From JAFKKS01 sp050187875 (GTDB taxonomy: Bacteria > Pseudomonadota > Alphaproteobacteria > Rhizobiales > Xanthobacteraceae), in NCBI GenBank assembly GCA_050187875.1, contig JBFWXB010000003.1, forward strand, positions 108,954 through 172,953: DNA of 64,000 nucleotides, read 5' to 3'. The position numbers were made by a program, and so were the translations under genes. The notes under the pieces are model-generated. The model worked only from the letters and a program-made list of their open reading frames with translations, ran no database searches and was not told where the DNA came from. Positions within the stretch are counted from its first letter, which is position 1; the number at the start of each line of letters is the position of its first letter. Below are positions 53,671 through 61,914 of the stretch, in pieces.

Positions 53671-54585
53671 TCAAAGTTCCGAGACGGCCTGCGCCTTGAA
53701 CGTATTGCACGCGGCGATCGAACCGGTCTTGAAGCCGGTCGAGAACCAGCGCTTGCGCTGCTCCGAGCTGCCGTGCGTGAACGATTCCGGCACGACGACG
53801 CCACGGGCCTGGCGCTGCAGGCGATCGTCGCCGATCGCCGACGCCGTGCGCAGCGCCGCGTCGATATCGCTCTGGTCGATGGTGCGCCATTTCTGCTGCG
53901 ACTGGTTGGCCCAGATACCGGCGAAACAATCGGCCTGCAATTCGACCCGCACCTGCATCGCGTTGCTCTCGGCCTTGTCCATGCCGCGCTGCATCCGCTG
54001 CACCTTCGGCAGGATGCCGAGCAGGTTCTGCACGTGATGGCCGACCTCATGCGCGATCACATAGGCCTGCGCGAACTGGCAGGCACGGCTACCGACGTCG
54101 CAGCCGCGGAAGCGTTGCTCGATGTCGCGGAAGAACGCGGTGTCGAGATAGATCTTCTGATCGTTGGGACAGTAGAACGGCCCCATCGCCGCCAGCGCAC
54201 GGCCGCAGGCGGACGGCATCTGTCCGCTGAACATCGCCAGATGCGGCGCGACGTAGCGCTTGCCGGCGTGCTGGAAAATGTCCGTCCAGCGATCTTCGGT
54301 GTCACCGAGAATCGCGCGCACGAATTTTCCCTGCGCGTCGGCGGGTGCGGGGCCGCGCTGGCGCGGAATCGTTTGTTGATACTGACCCGTGCCGCTGCCG
54401 CTCAAAATTTCGGCGCCGTTGATGAGGAGCCGCGGATCGACACCCAGCGCCCAGCCGAGGATGCCGAGAACGAGCACCGTGCCGATGCCAAGCCCGCCGG
54501 CGCCACCCGGCAGATTCATTCCCCCGCCGGAATTGCCGCGGTAATCCTCGACATTGTCGCTCTGCCGGAAATCTTCCCAGCGCAT
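53671..54585 (-). CDS. Neutral zinc metallopeptidase family protein (YpfJ-like)
   Basis: 304 residues. The N-terminus MRWEDFRQSDNVEDYRG is the family hallmark, followed by one membrane helix (GIGTVLVLGILGWALGV). The zinc site is VIAHEVGHHVQNLLGI (H-E-x-x-H-H) with ELQADCFAGIWA downstream supplying further ligand residues. The conserved PFYCPNDQKIYLD is intact. Members are membrane-anchored with a periplasmic domain; the physiological substrate is not known. Confidence 0.93.
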   Translation of the reverse strand: MRWEDFRQSDNVEDYRGNSGGGMNLPGGAGGLGIGTVLVLGILGWALGVDPRLLINGAEILSGSGTGQYQQTIPRQRGPAPADAQGKFVRAILGDTEDRWTDIFQHAGKRYVAPHLAMFSGQMPSACGRALAAMGPFYCPNDQKIYLDTAFFRDIEQRFRGCDVGSRACQFAQAYVIAHEVGHHVQNLLGILPKVQRMQRGMDKAESNAMQVRVELQADCFAGIWANQSQQKWRTIDQSDIDAALRTASAIGDDRLQRQARGVVVPESFTHGSSEQRKRWFSTGFKTGSIAACNTFKAQAVSEL

Positions 54586-54813
54586 TCAACGCTCCTTGAC
54601 GCCGTGTCGCGCCGCGTAATCTGACCGACACATCAACGCGAGTCCATGTCTCACTTCGGGACGCCTCGCCGACGAAAAAACAAGCGGCGCAGCATGCGCG
54701 CAATTCGCTTCAAATTTAAGTCGTTCTTTACTTTGCCCCCGCATGATCCCGACCTGTCGGTTGTAGGTCTCGCGTCCCGGCCGCGTCCCCTGAGTGGTCA
54801 GAGTCCCTGCGTC

Positions 54814-55941
54814 ATGGGTGTGTCGCGTCGCGGGGCGTCCGAACGGACGCCCCGCAGTCTTTCCAAGCCGCAAAGCGGCCGTATCGTTGTTGGCGACTGC
54901 ATCGCCGAAATGTCGCGTCTTGCGCCGGCATCGGTCGATCTCGTTTTCGCCGACCCTCCTTACAATCTGCAGCTGCGCGGTGATTTGCGCCGGCCCGACG
55001 ATTCGCAGGTCGATGCCGTCGACGACGCCTGGGATAAATTCGCGAGCTTCGAGGACTACGACGCCTTCACGCGCGCCTGGCTCCTCGCCGCGCGCCGCGC
55101 GATGAAGCCCAACGCGACGCTGTGGGTGATCGGCTCCTATCACAACATCTTCCGCGTCGGCGCGATCCTGCAGGATCTCGGCTTCTGGATTCTCAACGAC
55201 GTCGTCTGGCGCAAATCGAACCCGATGCCGAATTTCCGCGGCCGGCGATTCACCAACGCGCATGAGACGATGATCTGGGCGGCGCGCGAGCCGGCCACGA
55301 AGTACACGTTCAACTACGAAGCGCTCAAAGCCGGCAACGACGACGTGCAGGTGCGCTCCGACTGGACGCTGCCACTGTGCACCGGCGAGGAGCGATTGAA
55401 GGACGCCGCCGGCAAGAAGGTGCATCCGACGCAGAAGCCGGAGGCGCTGCTTGCGCGCGTGATCCTCTCTTCTTCGAAGCCCGGCGACGTCGTGCTCGAC
55501 CCGTTCTTCGGCACCGGCTCGACAGGCGCCGTCGCCAAGAAGCTCGGCCGCGACTTCATCGGCATCGAGCGTGACCCGATCTATGCCGCCGCGGCGGAGA
55601 AGCGCATCGGCGCGATCACGCCGCTGCCGAATGCGAGCCTTGCGCCGTTCGTCACCGCGCGCGAAGCGCCGCGCGTGCCGTTCGCGAGCCTGCTCGAACG
55701 CGGCCTGATCGCGCCCGGACAAGAGCTCTATGATGTGAAGCGCCGCCACGCCGCGCTGGTGCGCGCCGACGGCGCGATCGCCTACGGCATGAATGTCGGC
55801 TCGATCCACCGCATGGGTGCGCTCGCGCAAGGCATCGAAGCCTGCAACGGCTGGACCTTCTGGCACTTCGAGACGACGCAAGGTCTCGCCGCGATCGACA
55901 CGCTGCGCGCCAAGATGCGCGCGGAACTCGGCACCGTCTGA
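54814..55941 (+). CDS. ccrM: CcrM-type adenine-N6 DNA methyltransferase (GANTC)
   Basis: A 375-residue beta-class methyltransferase. Motif IV is FADPPYNLQLRGDLRRPD; motif I, later in the chain, is DPFFGTGSTGAVAKKLGR. VGSYHNIFRVG-type and WRKSNPMPNFRGRRFTNAHE stretches and the C-terminal domain (LIAPGQELYDVKRRHAALV, NGWTFWHFE) match CcrM rather than restriction methyltransferases. CcrM methylates GANTC late in the cell cycle and is essential in many alphaproteobacteria. The ATG at 54814 is chosen because similarity starts just after it; an in-frame ATG at 54646 would add an unrelated basic leader. Confidence 0.95.
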   Translation: MGVSRRGASERTPRSLSKPQSGRIVVGDCIAEMSRLAPASVDLVFADPPYNLQLRGDLRRPDDSQVDAVDDAWDKFASFEDYDAFTRAWLLAARRAMKPNATLWVIGSYHNIFRVGAILQDLGFWILNDVVWRKSNPMPNFRGRRFTNAHETMIWAAREPATKYTFNYEALKAGNDDVQVRSDWTLPLCTGEERLKDAAGKKVHPTQKPEALLARVILSSSKPGDVVLDPFFGTGSTGAVAKKLGRDFIGIERDPIYAAAAEKRIGAITPLPNASLAPFVTAREAPRVPFASLLERGLIAPGQELYDVKRRHAALVRADGAIAYGMNVGSIHRMGALAQGIEACNGWTFWHFETTQGLAAIDTLRAKMRAELGTV

Positions 55942-55975
55942 TTGGCACATCGCAGCCCACGCACCTGCGTAAAGT

Positions 55976-56083
55976 GTCATTGCCGGGCATAGCTCGTCGA
56001 AGACGGGCGTAAACGCCCTTTTGACCCGGCAATCCATCTTTTTCGAAAACGATGGATGCGCGGGTCAAGCCCGCGCATGACGG
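55976..56083. repeat. Dispersed multi-hairpin repeat (GTCATTGCCGGG type)
   Basis: GTCATTGCCGGG ... CCCGGCAAT, AAGACGGGCGTAAACGCCC, CATCTTTTTCGAAAACGATG and GCGCGGGTCAAGCCCGCGC: several hairpins in the convergent gap between ccrM and the hydrolase. Confidence 0.7.
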
Positions 56084-56089
56084 TCGTGA

Positions 56090-57067
56090 TCATTGCGCCG
56101 CCATCGTCTCGTTGAGGAACGCAACGCTCTCGCGATGCAGCGCGTGGCGCATCGCCTCGAGGTGCATCAGATGCGTCGCCTCGCTGATCTTGATATCGCG
56201 CTTGACGGGCGATGAGGCGAACGCGTCGAACAGCCAGCGCGCGTCCGCGTCGGGGAGAAGCCCGTCCCATTCGCCGCGGATGATCGCAACCGGCGCCTTT
56301 ACGCGCGCCGGATCGTAGTCGAGCGCTCCGTTCCACGCTCTCACGATCGCGGCGAACGGCCCCGTCGGTGTCTTCACGCCCTGCGGATCGCGCGTGCGCG
56401 CTTTCGTGTCGCTGTCGAGATAGCGCTCCGCCCATTCGTCGAAGGAGTGCCGCGCCATCGGCGGCGCGTTGCCGGCGGGCACATCCTCGTTGAAGCGCTC
56501 CCATTGCGCAGCGGGCGTAACGATGCGCCAAGCGGGCGACGGCGGCGGCCCTTGCGTGCCTTGTGCGGAGCGCTGCGCGATCGGGCCGAAAAGAACGAGA
56601 CGCTCGACGCGATCGGGATGCGCACCCGCGAACGACGCCGCCGGCATCGAGCCCCATGAATGCGCGATGAGCGAGACGTGCGCGAGCGTCTGCTGTTCGC
56701 AAATGAAACGCACCGCGGCCTCGACCTGACGCGTCGCATCCGCCGTGTCGCAGAGCGGCGGATGGTTTGCCGCATCGTCTTGCATCTGCGGATAGCGGTC
56801 GGAGCCGCCAAAACCCTGGAAATCGAGGCCCCAGACGTCGAAGCCGGCGTCGCAAAGCACATCCCGCCACGAGACGCCGTCGAAGCGATGCGCGATCGAC
56901 AGCGCCGAGGGAAACGTCGCGCCGTGCACATAGAGCACCGCGCGCTTGTCGTACGCAGCCCGTATCGGCGCGAGGTGACGCAGGAAAAGGCGCAAGCCCT
57001 CGTTCGGGCTCGCGATCATGAAATGGCGCTCGCGCGGGTCGAGCAGCGGGGCGTTCGGTGCGGTCAT
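56090..57067 (-). CDS. Alpha/beta hydrolase
   Basis: A 325-residue hydrolase. VLYVHGATFPSALSI has the oxyanion segment, SLIAHSWGSMPAASFAG the nucleophile elbow (A-H-S-W-G), and IRGEWDGLLPDAD plus SEATHLMHLE the catalytic Asp and His. The family resembles serine aminopeptidase/monoglyceride lipase-like hydrolases. Two ATGs in tandem follow AAGGAGCGC; the second (57067) has the better spacing. Its substrate is unknown. Confidence 0.88.
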   Translation of the reverse strand: MTAPNAPLLDPRERHFMIASPNEGLRLFLRHLAPIRAAYDKRAVLYVHGATFPSALSIAHRFDGVSWRDVLCDAGFDVWGLDFQGFGGSDRYPQMQDDAANHPPLCDTADATRQVEAAVRFICEQQTLAHVSLIAHSWGSMPAASFAGAHPDRVERLVLFGPIAQRSAQGTQGPPPSPAWRIVTPAAQWERFNEDVPAGNAPPMARHSFDEWAERYLDSDTKARTRDPQGVKTPTGPFAAIVRAWNGALDYDPARVKAPVAIIRGEWDGLLPDADARWLFDAFASSPVKRDIKISEATHLMHLEAMRHALHRESVAFLNETMAAQ

Positions 57068-57179
57068 CATGCGCTCCTTGTCGGCCCGAGGAAAACGCAT
57101 GTCCGCTGCGAAAAGTCTGCGCCGATCCGTTCGGCATCGGGCGAAGTGTCGGCCACTGCCTGCGCAAATTCACTCCGCT

Positions 57180-57345
57180 GTCATTCCGGATTGCCGCGAA
57201 GCGGCAAGTCCGGAATCCATACGCCGCAGCGCTGGGGTTATGGATTCCGGGTTCGCGGCCCCGCACAAGTCGGCTGCTGCCGACTTGTGCATTTAAACCA
57301 CGATCTCGGGTAAACCCGAGATCGTGGCCGCGCCCCGGAATGACA
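57180..57345. repeat. Mosaic palindromic repeat, long form
   Basis: GTCATTCCGGATTGCCGCGAAGCGGC, GGAATCCATACGCCGCAG, TTATGGATTCCGG, then CAAGTCGGC-tgct-GCCGACTTG and CACGATCTCGGG/CCCGAGATCGTG, ending CCCCGGAATGAC. It contains the same two extra hairpins as 33356-33518, in reverse order. Confidence 0.85.
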
Positions 57346-57351
57346 ACCACA

Positions 57352-57702
57352 TCACCTTGCGGCGACGACCATGATCTCCACGCAGTAATCGGGCGAGGCG
57401 AGCTGCGCCTGCACTGTCGCACGCGCCGGCGTGTTGCCGGGCGAGACCCACGCGTCCCAGACCGCGTTCATCTCCGCGAACTGCTTCATGTCGGTGATGT
57501 AGATCGTCGCCGAAAGAAGCTTGCTCTTGTCGGTGCCGGCCGATTTGAGATGACCGTCGATGGTCGCGAGCACGTCCTTCGTCTGGTCGGTCATGCTCTT
57601 CTTCGCGGCGTTGCGCGCGACGACGCCGGCGAGATAGACGGTGTTGCCGTGCACGACCGCCTGGCTCATGCGCGCGCCGACTTCCTTGCGTTCAATAGCC
57701 AT
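57352..57702 (-). CDS. RidA family protein
   Basis: A 116-residue trimeric RidA/YjgF-type protein. Members deaminate reactive enamine/imine intermediates released by PLP enzymes. The conserved Arg is in NTPARATVQAQLASPDYCVEI, and VVHGNTVYLAGVV is the N-terminal strand. The ATG at 57702 is preceded by AAAGGAGAAAGTG. It lies between two mosaic repeats and may be transcribed with the SMP-30 gene upstream, though the repeat would intervene. Confidence 0.92.
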   Translation of the reverse strand: MAIERKEVGARMSQAVVHGNTVYLAGVVARNAAKKSMTDQTKDVLATIDGHLKSAGTDKSKLLSATIYITDMKQFAEMNAVWDAWVSPGNTPARATVQAQLASPDYCVEIMVVAAR

Positions 57703-57737
57703 CACTTTCTCCTTTGTTGCTGAGGTGAAGTTGTACT

Positions 57738-57839
57738 GTCATTCCGGAAGCCGAACGAAGTGAGGCTATCCGGAATCCATACGCCGCAGCCGGGGTTATG
57801 GATTCCGGGCTCGCCGCTTTGCGGCGCCCCGGAATGACA
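57738..57839. repeat. Mosaic palindromic repeat, short form
   Basis: GTCATTCCGGAAGCCGAACG, GGAATCCATACGCCGCAG, GGTTATGGATTCCGGG and GCCGC-tttg-CGGCG, ending CCCCGGAATGAC. Lies between the RidA and SMP-30 genes. Confidence 0.85.
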
Positions 57840-57846
57840 AAGTCAA

Positions 57847-58857
57847 TCATCCGCCCGCGACGCCCTGCGTATTGACGTAGAGCGCGTAGATCGAGTGGCT
57901 CGCCGCCATGAACAGGCGGTTTCGTTTCGGCCCGCCGAAGCAGACATTGGCGCAGCGCTCGGGCAGCGAAATCTTGCCGATCGGCTTGCCGGCAGGATTG
58001 AAGACCATGACGCCGTCGCGATCGCCGCCCATGCCCCAGCCGCACCAGAGATTGCCGTCAACATCGACGCGGAAGCCGTCGGGCGTGCCGCCGGGACCGG
58101 AGTCGATCAGCGTGCGGCCGTTCGAGAGCTTCGTCTTCTCGCCCTCACCGGAGACGTCGAAGGCGCGGATGGTGCGGTTCGGCGTGTCGCGCGAGGCGAC
58201 GATGTAGAGGATCTTCTCGTCCGGCGAAAAGGCGAGGCCGTTCGGGCCTGAGATGCCTTCGGCGACGATCGTCGCCTTGCCGCTCTTCGGATCGAAGCGA
58301 TAGACGTTCGGCGCGATCTCCGATTCCGCGAAGTCGCCCTCGTAGTGCCCGGCGATACCGAAGATCGGATCGGTGAACCAGATCGAATCGTCCGACTTCA
58401 CGACGAGATCGTTCGGCGAGTTGAGACGCTTGCCCTCGAACTTGTCGATCAGCACGGTGATGCGCCCGTCATATTCCGTGCGCGTGACGCGCCGCCCGTG
58501 CTCGCAGGTGACGAGACGGCCCTGGCGGTCGCGCGTGTTGCCGTTCGCGAAATTCGACGGCTTGCGGAAGATCGTGGTCTGCCCGGTCTCCTCGTCCCAG
58601 CGCATCATGCGCTGGTTGGGGATGTCGCTCCACAAAAGGCAGCGCTGGTCGCCGAAATAGACCGGGCCTTCCGCCCAGCGAAAGCCGTGCGAGAGCCGCT
58701 CCACGCTCGCGCTGAAGATCATGTATTTGGCGAAGCTTTGATCGAGCGCCTGGATATAGGGGTCCGGGTAGCACTCGTTCGGCTGCCAGAGCGGCCGTTG
58801 CGAAGCGCCCGTGGCGGCGCCCACGGCGAACGCGCCGCTTCCTCCTGACGTTGTCAT
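57847..58857 (-). CDS. SMP-30/gluconolactonase/LRE family protein
   Basis: A 336-residue six-bladed beta-propeller lactonase. FRWAEGPVYFGDQRCLLWSD carries the metal-binding Glu of the first blade; LNSPNDLVVKSDDSIWFTDP and ISGPNGLAFSPDEKILYI supply the conserved Asn and Asp. GFRVDVDGNLWCGWG ends the set. These enzymes open sugar lactones or related esters. The ATG at 58857 is preceded by GGGAGACAATC. It could relate to the lactone chemistry of the 1-11 kb block but is 47 kb away. Confidence 0.92.
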   Translation of the reverse strand: MTTSGGSGAFAVGAATGASQRPLWQPNECYPDPYIQALDQSFAKYMIFSASVERLSHGFRWAEGPVYFGDQRCLLWSDIPNQRMMRWDEETGQTTIFRKPSNFANGNTRDRQGRLVTCEHGRRVTRTEYDGRITVLIDKFEGKRLNSPNDLVVKSDDSIWFTDPIFGIAGHYEGDFAESEIAPNVYRFDPKSGKATIVAEGISGPNGLAFSPDEKILYIVASRDTPNRTIRAFDVSGEGEKTKLSNGRTLIDSGPGGTPDGFRVDVDGNLWCGWGMGGDRDGVMVFNPAGKPIGKISLPERCANVCFGGPKRNRLFMAASHSIYALYVNTQGVAGG

Positions 58858-58949
58858 GATTGTCTCCCGTCGACGCACGGGCGCGGAGCCCGGCCGGCGG
58901 CATCATAGCGGAATTGGGCGGCATGGCACCCCTCCCCGCGGCAGCGGCA

Positions 58950-59060
58950 CCTCCCCTTGAAAAGGGGAGGTCGGTGTGCGCAGCACGCCGGGTGGGGATC
59001 GCGGGCGAGGAACACAAGATGACCCCCACCCCGACCCTCCCCCTTTCGGGGGGAGGGAGA
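58950..59060. repeat. Dispersed GC-rich palindromic element, CCTCCCC type, long copy
   Basis: CCTCCCCTT-ga-AAAGGGGAGG, a middle GTGCGCAGCACGCC hairpin, GGGTGGGG / CCCCCACC pairing, and CCTCCCCCTTTCGGGGGGAGG. A shorter relative is at 3293-3350. Confidence 0.7.
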
Positions 59061-59099
59061 AGAGCTCGGGGAGGTGACGATCCGCCCCCCATCGCGTCC

Positions 59100-59492
59100 T
59101 CACCGCCCGCGCCGTCCGGGCTCCACCGGCCACATCGGCTGCGGCGGCGTTTCAGGAATGCGAACCGCCGGGAGAAATCCGTCGGTGAAGCCCATATTCC
59201 TCACGGTCTCTTCGCTGAGGCGCAACAGGGCTTCACCCTCGACGCCATCGCGACGCGCCTGGAGCATGGTTTGCAGCCACACCTTCGCTTCCGGCGTGAC
59301 GAGCTGCAGGTGCTTCGCGCGGCACAAATGCACGTCGCCGGCGCAGCGGCGCGCCCGCTTGCACGGCTTCTCGCTGCAGATTTCCCAGAACTTCCAGAAG
59401 TCGCAGGTCATGCGGTAGAACGCCTCCCATTCCTCGGGCGTCCGTTCGCGTTCATCATCTTCGTCATCGGCGGGAAGAAATTTCTTCGGCAT
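59100..59492 (-). CDS. Conserved hypothetical Cys-containing protein (130 aa)
   Basis: The ATG at 59492 begins MPKKFLPADDEDDERERTPE with AAGGAGG seven bases upstream. A compact helical part, WEAFYRMTCDFWKFWEICSE, is followed by KPCKRARRCAGDVHLC, giving five Cys and a His within 30 residues, possibly a metal site. It ends with a Pro-rich tail (IPETPPQPMWPVEP). Similar short proteins are seen in Hyphomicrobiales with no function assigned. The frame upstream of the ATG is open but non-conserved. Confidence 0.72.
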   Translation of the reverse strand: MPKKFLPADDEDDERERTPEEWEAFYRMTCDFWKFWEICSEKPCKRARRCAGDVHLCRAKHLQLVTPEAKVWLQTMLQARRDGVEGEALLRLSEETVRNMGFTDGFLPAVRIPETPPQPMWPVEPGRRGR

Positions 59493-60035
59493 GGGCAGGC
59501 CTCCTTGTTGAGAGAGCCCGCCGTCCGGGGCGCGCCGCGGGCAAAAGCGATCCGCTCCCGCGACGCATCCGCGCCCGGGGTTTGCCCCGCCCGGCCTCGG
59601 CAAGAGGCGGGCGTCTTCGCTTCCCACGCACCGCGGACGCGATGCGAGGGGGATGGAGCGCCGCGAGGCGCGCCGATCCTTTCCACGCTGCGAGCGTGGC
59701 GCGCGCTATGACGCAGCGCGCTCGCCTCGCGGCGCTCCACCACGGCGATTTTTGACCTCGGGCCGCGCTTCCTCGACTGGGCGGCTTGCACCGCCTGCCG
59801 AGTCCAGCAGGCTCCCTGCAGAGCGCTCGTAGTGGCGCCCGGGCGGAGCCCCGAGGCCTCCCGAGTGCGTGCCGGCTAAGCACGCCCGCGGGCGCCGTCC
59901 CCGCTCCATCCGCCGGCCGCCCGACCGGTTCGGACGCCCCTCGTGAGCGAGGTGACGGATTTATGAATTATTTCCTAGTGCGAGTCAAGCTCCTGTCGAA
60001 AAGGACCTCACCTTGAACGGATGGTCCCTCCTCAC
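59493..60035. other. Gene-free, hairpin-rich stretch
   Basis: 543 bases with no supported gene. GC-rich up to about 59950 and then suddenly AT-richer, which marks the left edge of the restriction-modification segment. Apart from the structured element at 59655-59738 it has shorter inverted repeats, for example GCGTGC/GCACGC near 59867-59885 and CCTCG-tga-GCGAGG near 59940. Confidence 0.5.
59655..59738. other. 84-base palindromic structure able to fold as a three-way junction
   Basis: A perfect 16-bp outer stem (GGAGCGCCGCGAGGCG at 59655-59670 with CGCCTCGCGGCGCTCC at 59723-59738) encloses two perfect hairpins: CCACGC-tgcga-GCGTGG (59683-59699) and GCGCGC-tatgacgca-GCGCGC (59701-59721). Either strand could form it. 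It could be a structured RNA, a dispersed repeat or a recombination substrate. Confidence 0.65.
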
Positions 60036-60278
60036 TCAGCGCAAAGAAATGCGCGCGACCTCGCGATAATCGGGAGAATGCTCAGCGCTGTCCGGCGAGC
60101 GAAGGAGAACAAGCACGCCGTCAGACACTTCGGAAACTTCAGTGAGATCGTCGCTATCGAACGGCGTCATGTGACGCGCGCCGCAATGCGGACAGTCGTC
60201 ATCACACATGCAGGACCATTCGTCCGACCACTCGTAGCCGCATCGCGCGCATTCGTAATGGTTGTTGAACCAAGCCAT
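60036..60278 (-). CDS. Small zinc-ribbon protein (80 aa)
   Basis: MAWFNNHYECARCGYEWSDE starts the chain, with Cys pairs C-x-x-C in ECARCGYEW and DDCPHCGARH and a C-M-C between, giving a zinc-ribbon of about 30 residues. SDDLTEVSEV and a C-terminal strand LVLLRSPD follow. Members occur as small cytoplasmic hypothetical proteins in Proteobacteria. It follows the restriction endonuclease gene by 23 bases on the same strand and may be part of the acquired segment; a role in it is not established. Confidence 0.72.
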   Translation of the reverse strand: MAWFNNHYECARCGYEWSDEWSCMCDDDCPHCGARHMTPFDSDDLTEVSEVSDGVLVLLRSPDSAEHSPDYREVARISLR

Positions 60279-60301
60279 TATTGGCCCTCTACGGCACCTG
60301 T

Positions 60302-60913
60302 TTAAGGTTCGACCCCAATCAAGATGAGGGGCACGGCTGGCACGCCTCTACCCTCTCGGATCAGATTGTAGAGTTCACCTTCATAGTAGCCGACGCCGGA
60401 TGACATATTCTGCTGCAGGCTTTTCATCGGCAAGATTTCGACGCCCACGTCGATTACGTCGCCTACATAAAAAGCCAGATGCTTCACAAACAAGTCGTAT
60501 GCAACGAAAGCGTATTTTCCGAACTGAACTTCAACGGCGACACGCTCTTTGACAAAATCAGTTTGATTATACGACGGAAGAGGCTTCAGCCCCGCACCCT
60601 CGATCTCAGCTTTTTGTTGCGCGGCTCCCATGAACATCGTCTTGCGAATAAGACGCGCATCCGATGTCACCCAGTAGGCTATGCGTCGCTCTCCCCACTG
60701 ATGAGCTTTGAAGCGGTCGCGAACGGCTTCGTTCAGCGCGCGAGGAGAATACAGCAGCTTGCCTGCAGAGCGGATTTCTTTCGAGACTTTGGTTCGTAGT
60801 GCCGTCGCATCCACACGGTGGATAACATCCTGGATTTCGGTCCACAACGACGGCTTGTGGACCATAAGATATTCAAGCCCATTCAGATGGGAGTGATAGG
60901 CTGCGATCTTCAC
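60302..60913 (-). CDS. BglII/BstYI-like type II restriction endonuclease
   Basis: A 203-residue PD-(D/E)XK nuclease. The active site reads Asp119 ... Glu128-x-Gln130 (QTDFVKERVAVEVQFGKYAF), the same D-x8-E-x-Q spacing as Asp84, Glu93 and Gln95 of BglII; Gln in place of the usual Lys is a trademark of this family. The following FVAYDLFVKHLAFYVGDVID and YYEGELYNLIREGRGVP are also family-like. The target is probably AGATCT or a relative such as RGATCY, which is inference. Codon and base use is visibly less GC-rich than the flanks. It lies 9 bases after the methyltransferase stop. Confidence 0.88.
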   Translation of the reverse strand: MKIAAYHSHLNGLEYLMVHKPSLWTEIQDVIHRVDATALRTKVSKEIRSAGKLLYSPRALNEAVRDRFKAHQWGERRIAYWVTSDARLIRKTMFMGAAQQKAEIEGAGLKPLPSYNQTDFVKERVAVEVQFGKYAFVAYDLFVKHLAFYVGDVIDVGVEILPMKSLQQNMSSGVGYYEGELYNLIREGRGVPAVPLILIGVEP

Positions 60914-60922
60914 AAGTTGATC

Positions 60923-61798
60923 TCAGCTATCACGCTGACCGCCGTAGGGCTTCTTTGGATCATAAACGGGACGATCCATTGGTCGCGTTTTAAGGAGCCC
61001 GGCACGAGCTTGATGAACTCTCGTCCAGGCAATCTCGACATACTCGTCCTTGATGTCGCAACCGTAACCGACTCGATCGTGCTTGACCGCGCCGACGATC
61101 GCTGATCCGACTCCCATATAGGGGTCGAAAACGACATCGCCTTTGTTCGTCATCGACAGCACAAGCCGCTCGACGAGCTCCACGGGGAATTGACAGGGGT
61201 GAATGGTTTTTTCGACGTGATTATTCTTTACGTTCGGAAAAATCCAAACGTCGCCGGGATTTTTGCCCAGCGGATTGCCGGAGAGTTGACCGATTTTCGG
61301 ACCTTTGAAGTATTTCTTATTCGGATATTTTGACGGCACGCGGACCGCATCGAGATTGAACGTGTAGTTGTCCGACTTCGTAAACCAGAGAATGGTCTCA
61401 TGTCTTCCAGATAGGCGCTTCGAGCAATGCAGGCCGTGCTCGAAGTGCCAAATGATCCGATTGCGGAGTCGCAGACCGTGATCCTTGAAGACGTGGTAAA
61501 GAATAATGTCCAACGGAAAAATTTCTCCGTTCCGGACATGATTGCCCACCTGCCAGCAGATCGAGCCTGCGTCGTCAAGCAGACGAACGCATTCCGAAAT
61601 CACCTGTGTCTGCGACTTGACGTAGCTTTCAAGTGAGTCCCGGCGCTCGTAAGCCTTGCCGATATTGTAGGGTGGCGACGTGACGATCAGTTTGACGCTG
61701 CCGCTTGGCAGCCGCCGCATAAAATCCAAATTATCTTCGCACGCCATCCGCACCTGTGCATCGGCGCGGAGACGCACAACCCGAGCATGAACATTCAT
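60923..61798 (-). CDS. Type II DNA methyltransferase, N4-cytosine type (beta class)
   Basis: 291 residues. Motif IV is IVTSPPYNIGKAY (SPPY at 41-44, the N4-cytosine form); motif I is VFDPYMGVGSAIVGAV (225-232), so the order is IV before I, the beta class. NHVRNGEIFPLDIILY and ERLVLSMTNKGDVV are other conserved stretches. It protects host DNA from the nuclease encoded just downstream. GC content is lower than in the flanks. No controller (C) protein gene is seen. Confidence 0.92.
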   Translation of the reverse strand: MNVHARVVRLRADAQVRMACEDNLDFMRRLPSGSVKLIVTSPPYNIGKAYERRDSLESYVKSQTQVISECVRLLDDAGSICWQVGNHVRNGEIFPLDIILYHVFKDHGLRLRNRIIWHFEHGLHCSKRLSGRHETILWFTKSDNYTFNLDAVRVPSKYPNKKYFKGPKIGQLSGNPLGKNPGDVWIFPNVKNNHVEKTIHPCQFPVELVERLVLSMTNKGDVVFDPYMGVGSAIVGAVKHDRVGYGCDIKDEYVEIAWTRVHQARAGLLKTRPMDRPVYDPKKPYGGQRDS

Positions 61799-61914
61799 GA
61801 TACCACCAAGCCATTTAGTTCATGGTTTGTTCTGTTCGAAAAGTCAAGCCTCTTCTGCCGAAGCCCACTGATTTCTCGGTGGCGAGTGTTTTCGATGTGT
61901 GTCGCGACCGGGTC

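Noticed and set aside
59464..59883. Minus-strand open frames in the gene-free region
   Set aside because: Composition is Arg/Gly/Ala-rich, they run through the perfect palindromes, and no homology-like motif is visible.
59996..61855. Short shared TCGAAAAG strings either side of the R-M block considered as target-site duplication
   Set aside because: Only 8 bases, at unequal positions relative to the genes, and expected by chance; no integrase or att-like repeat is present.
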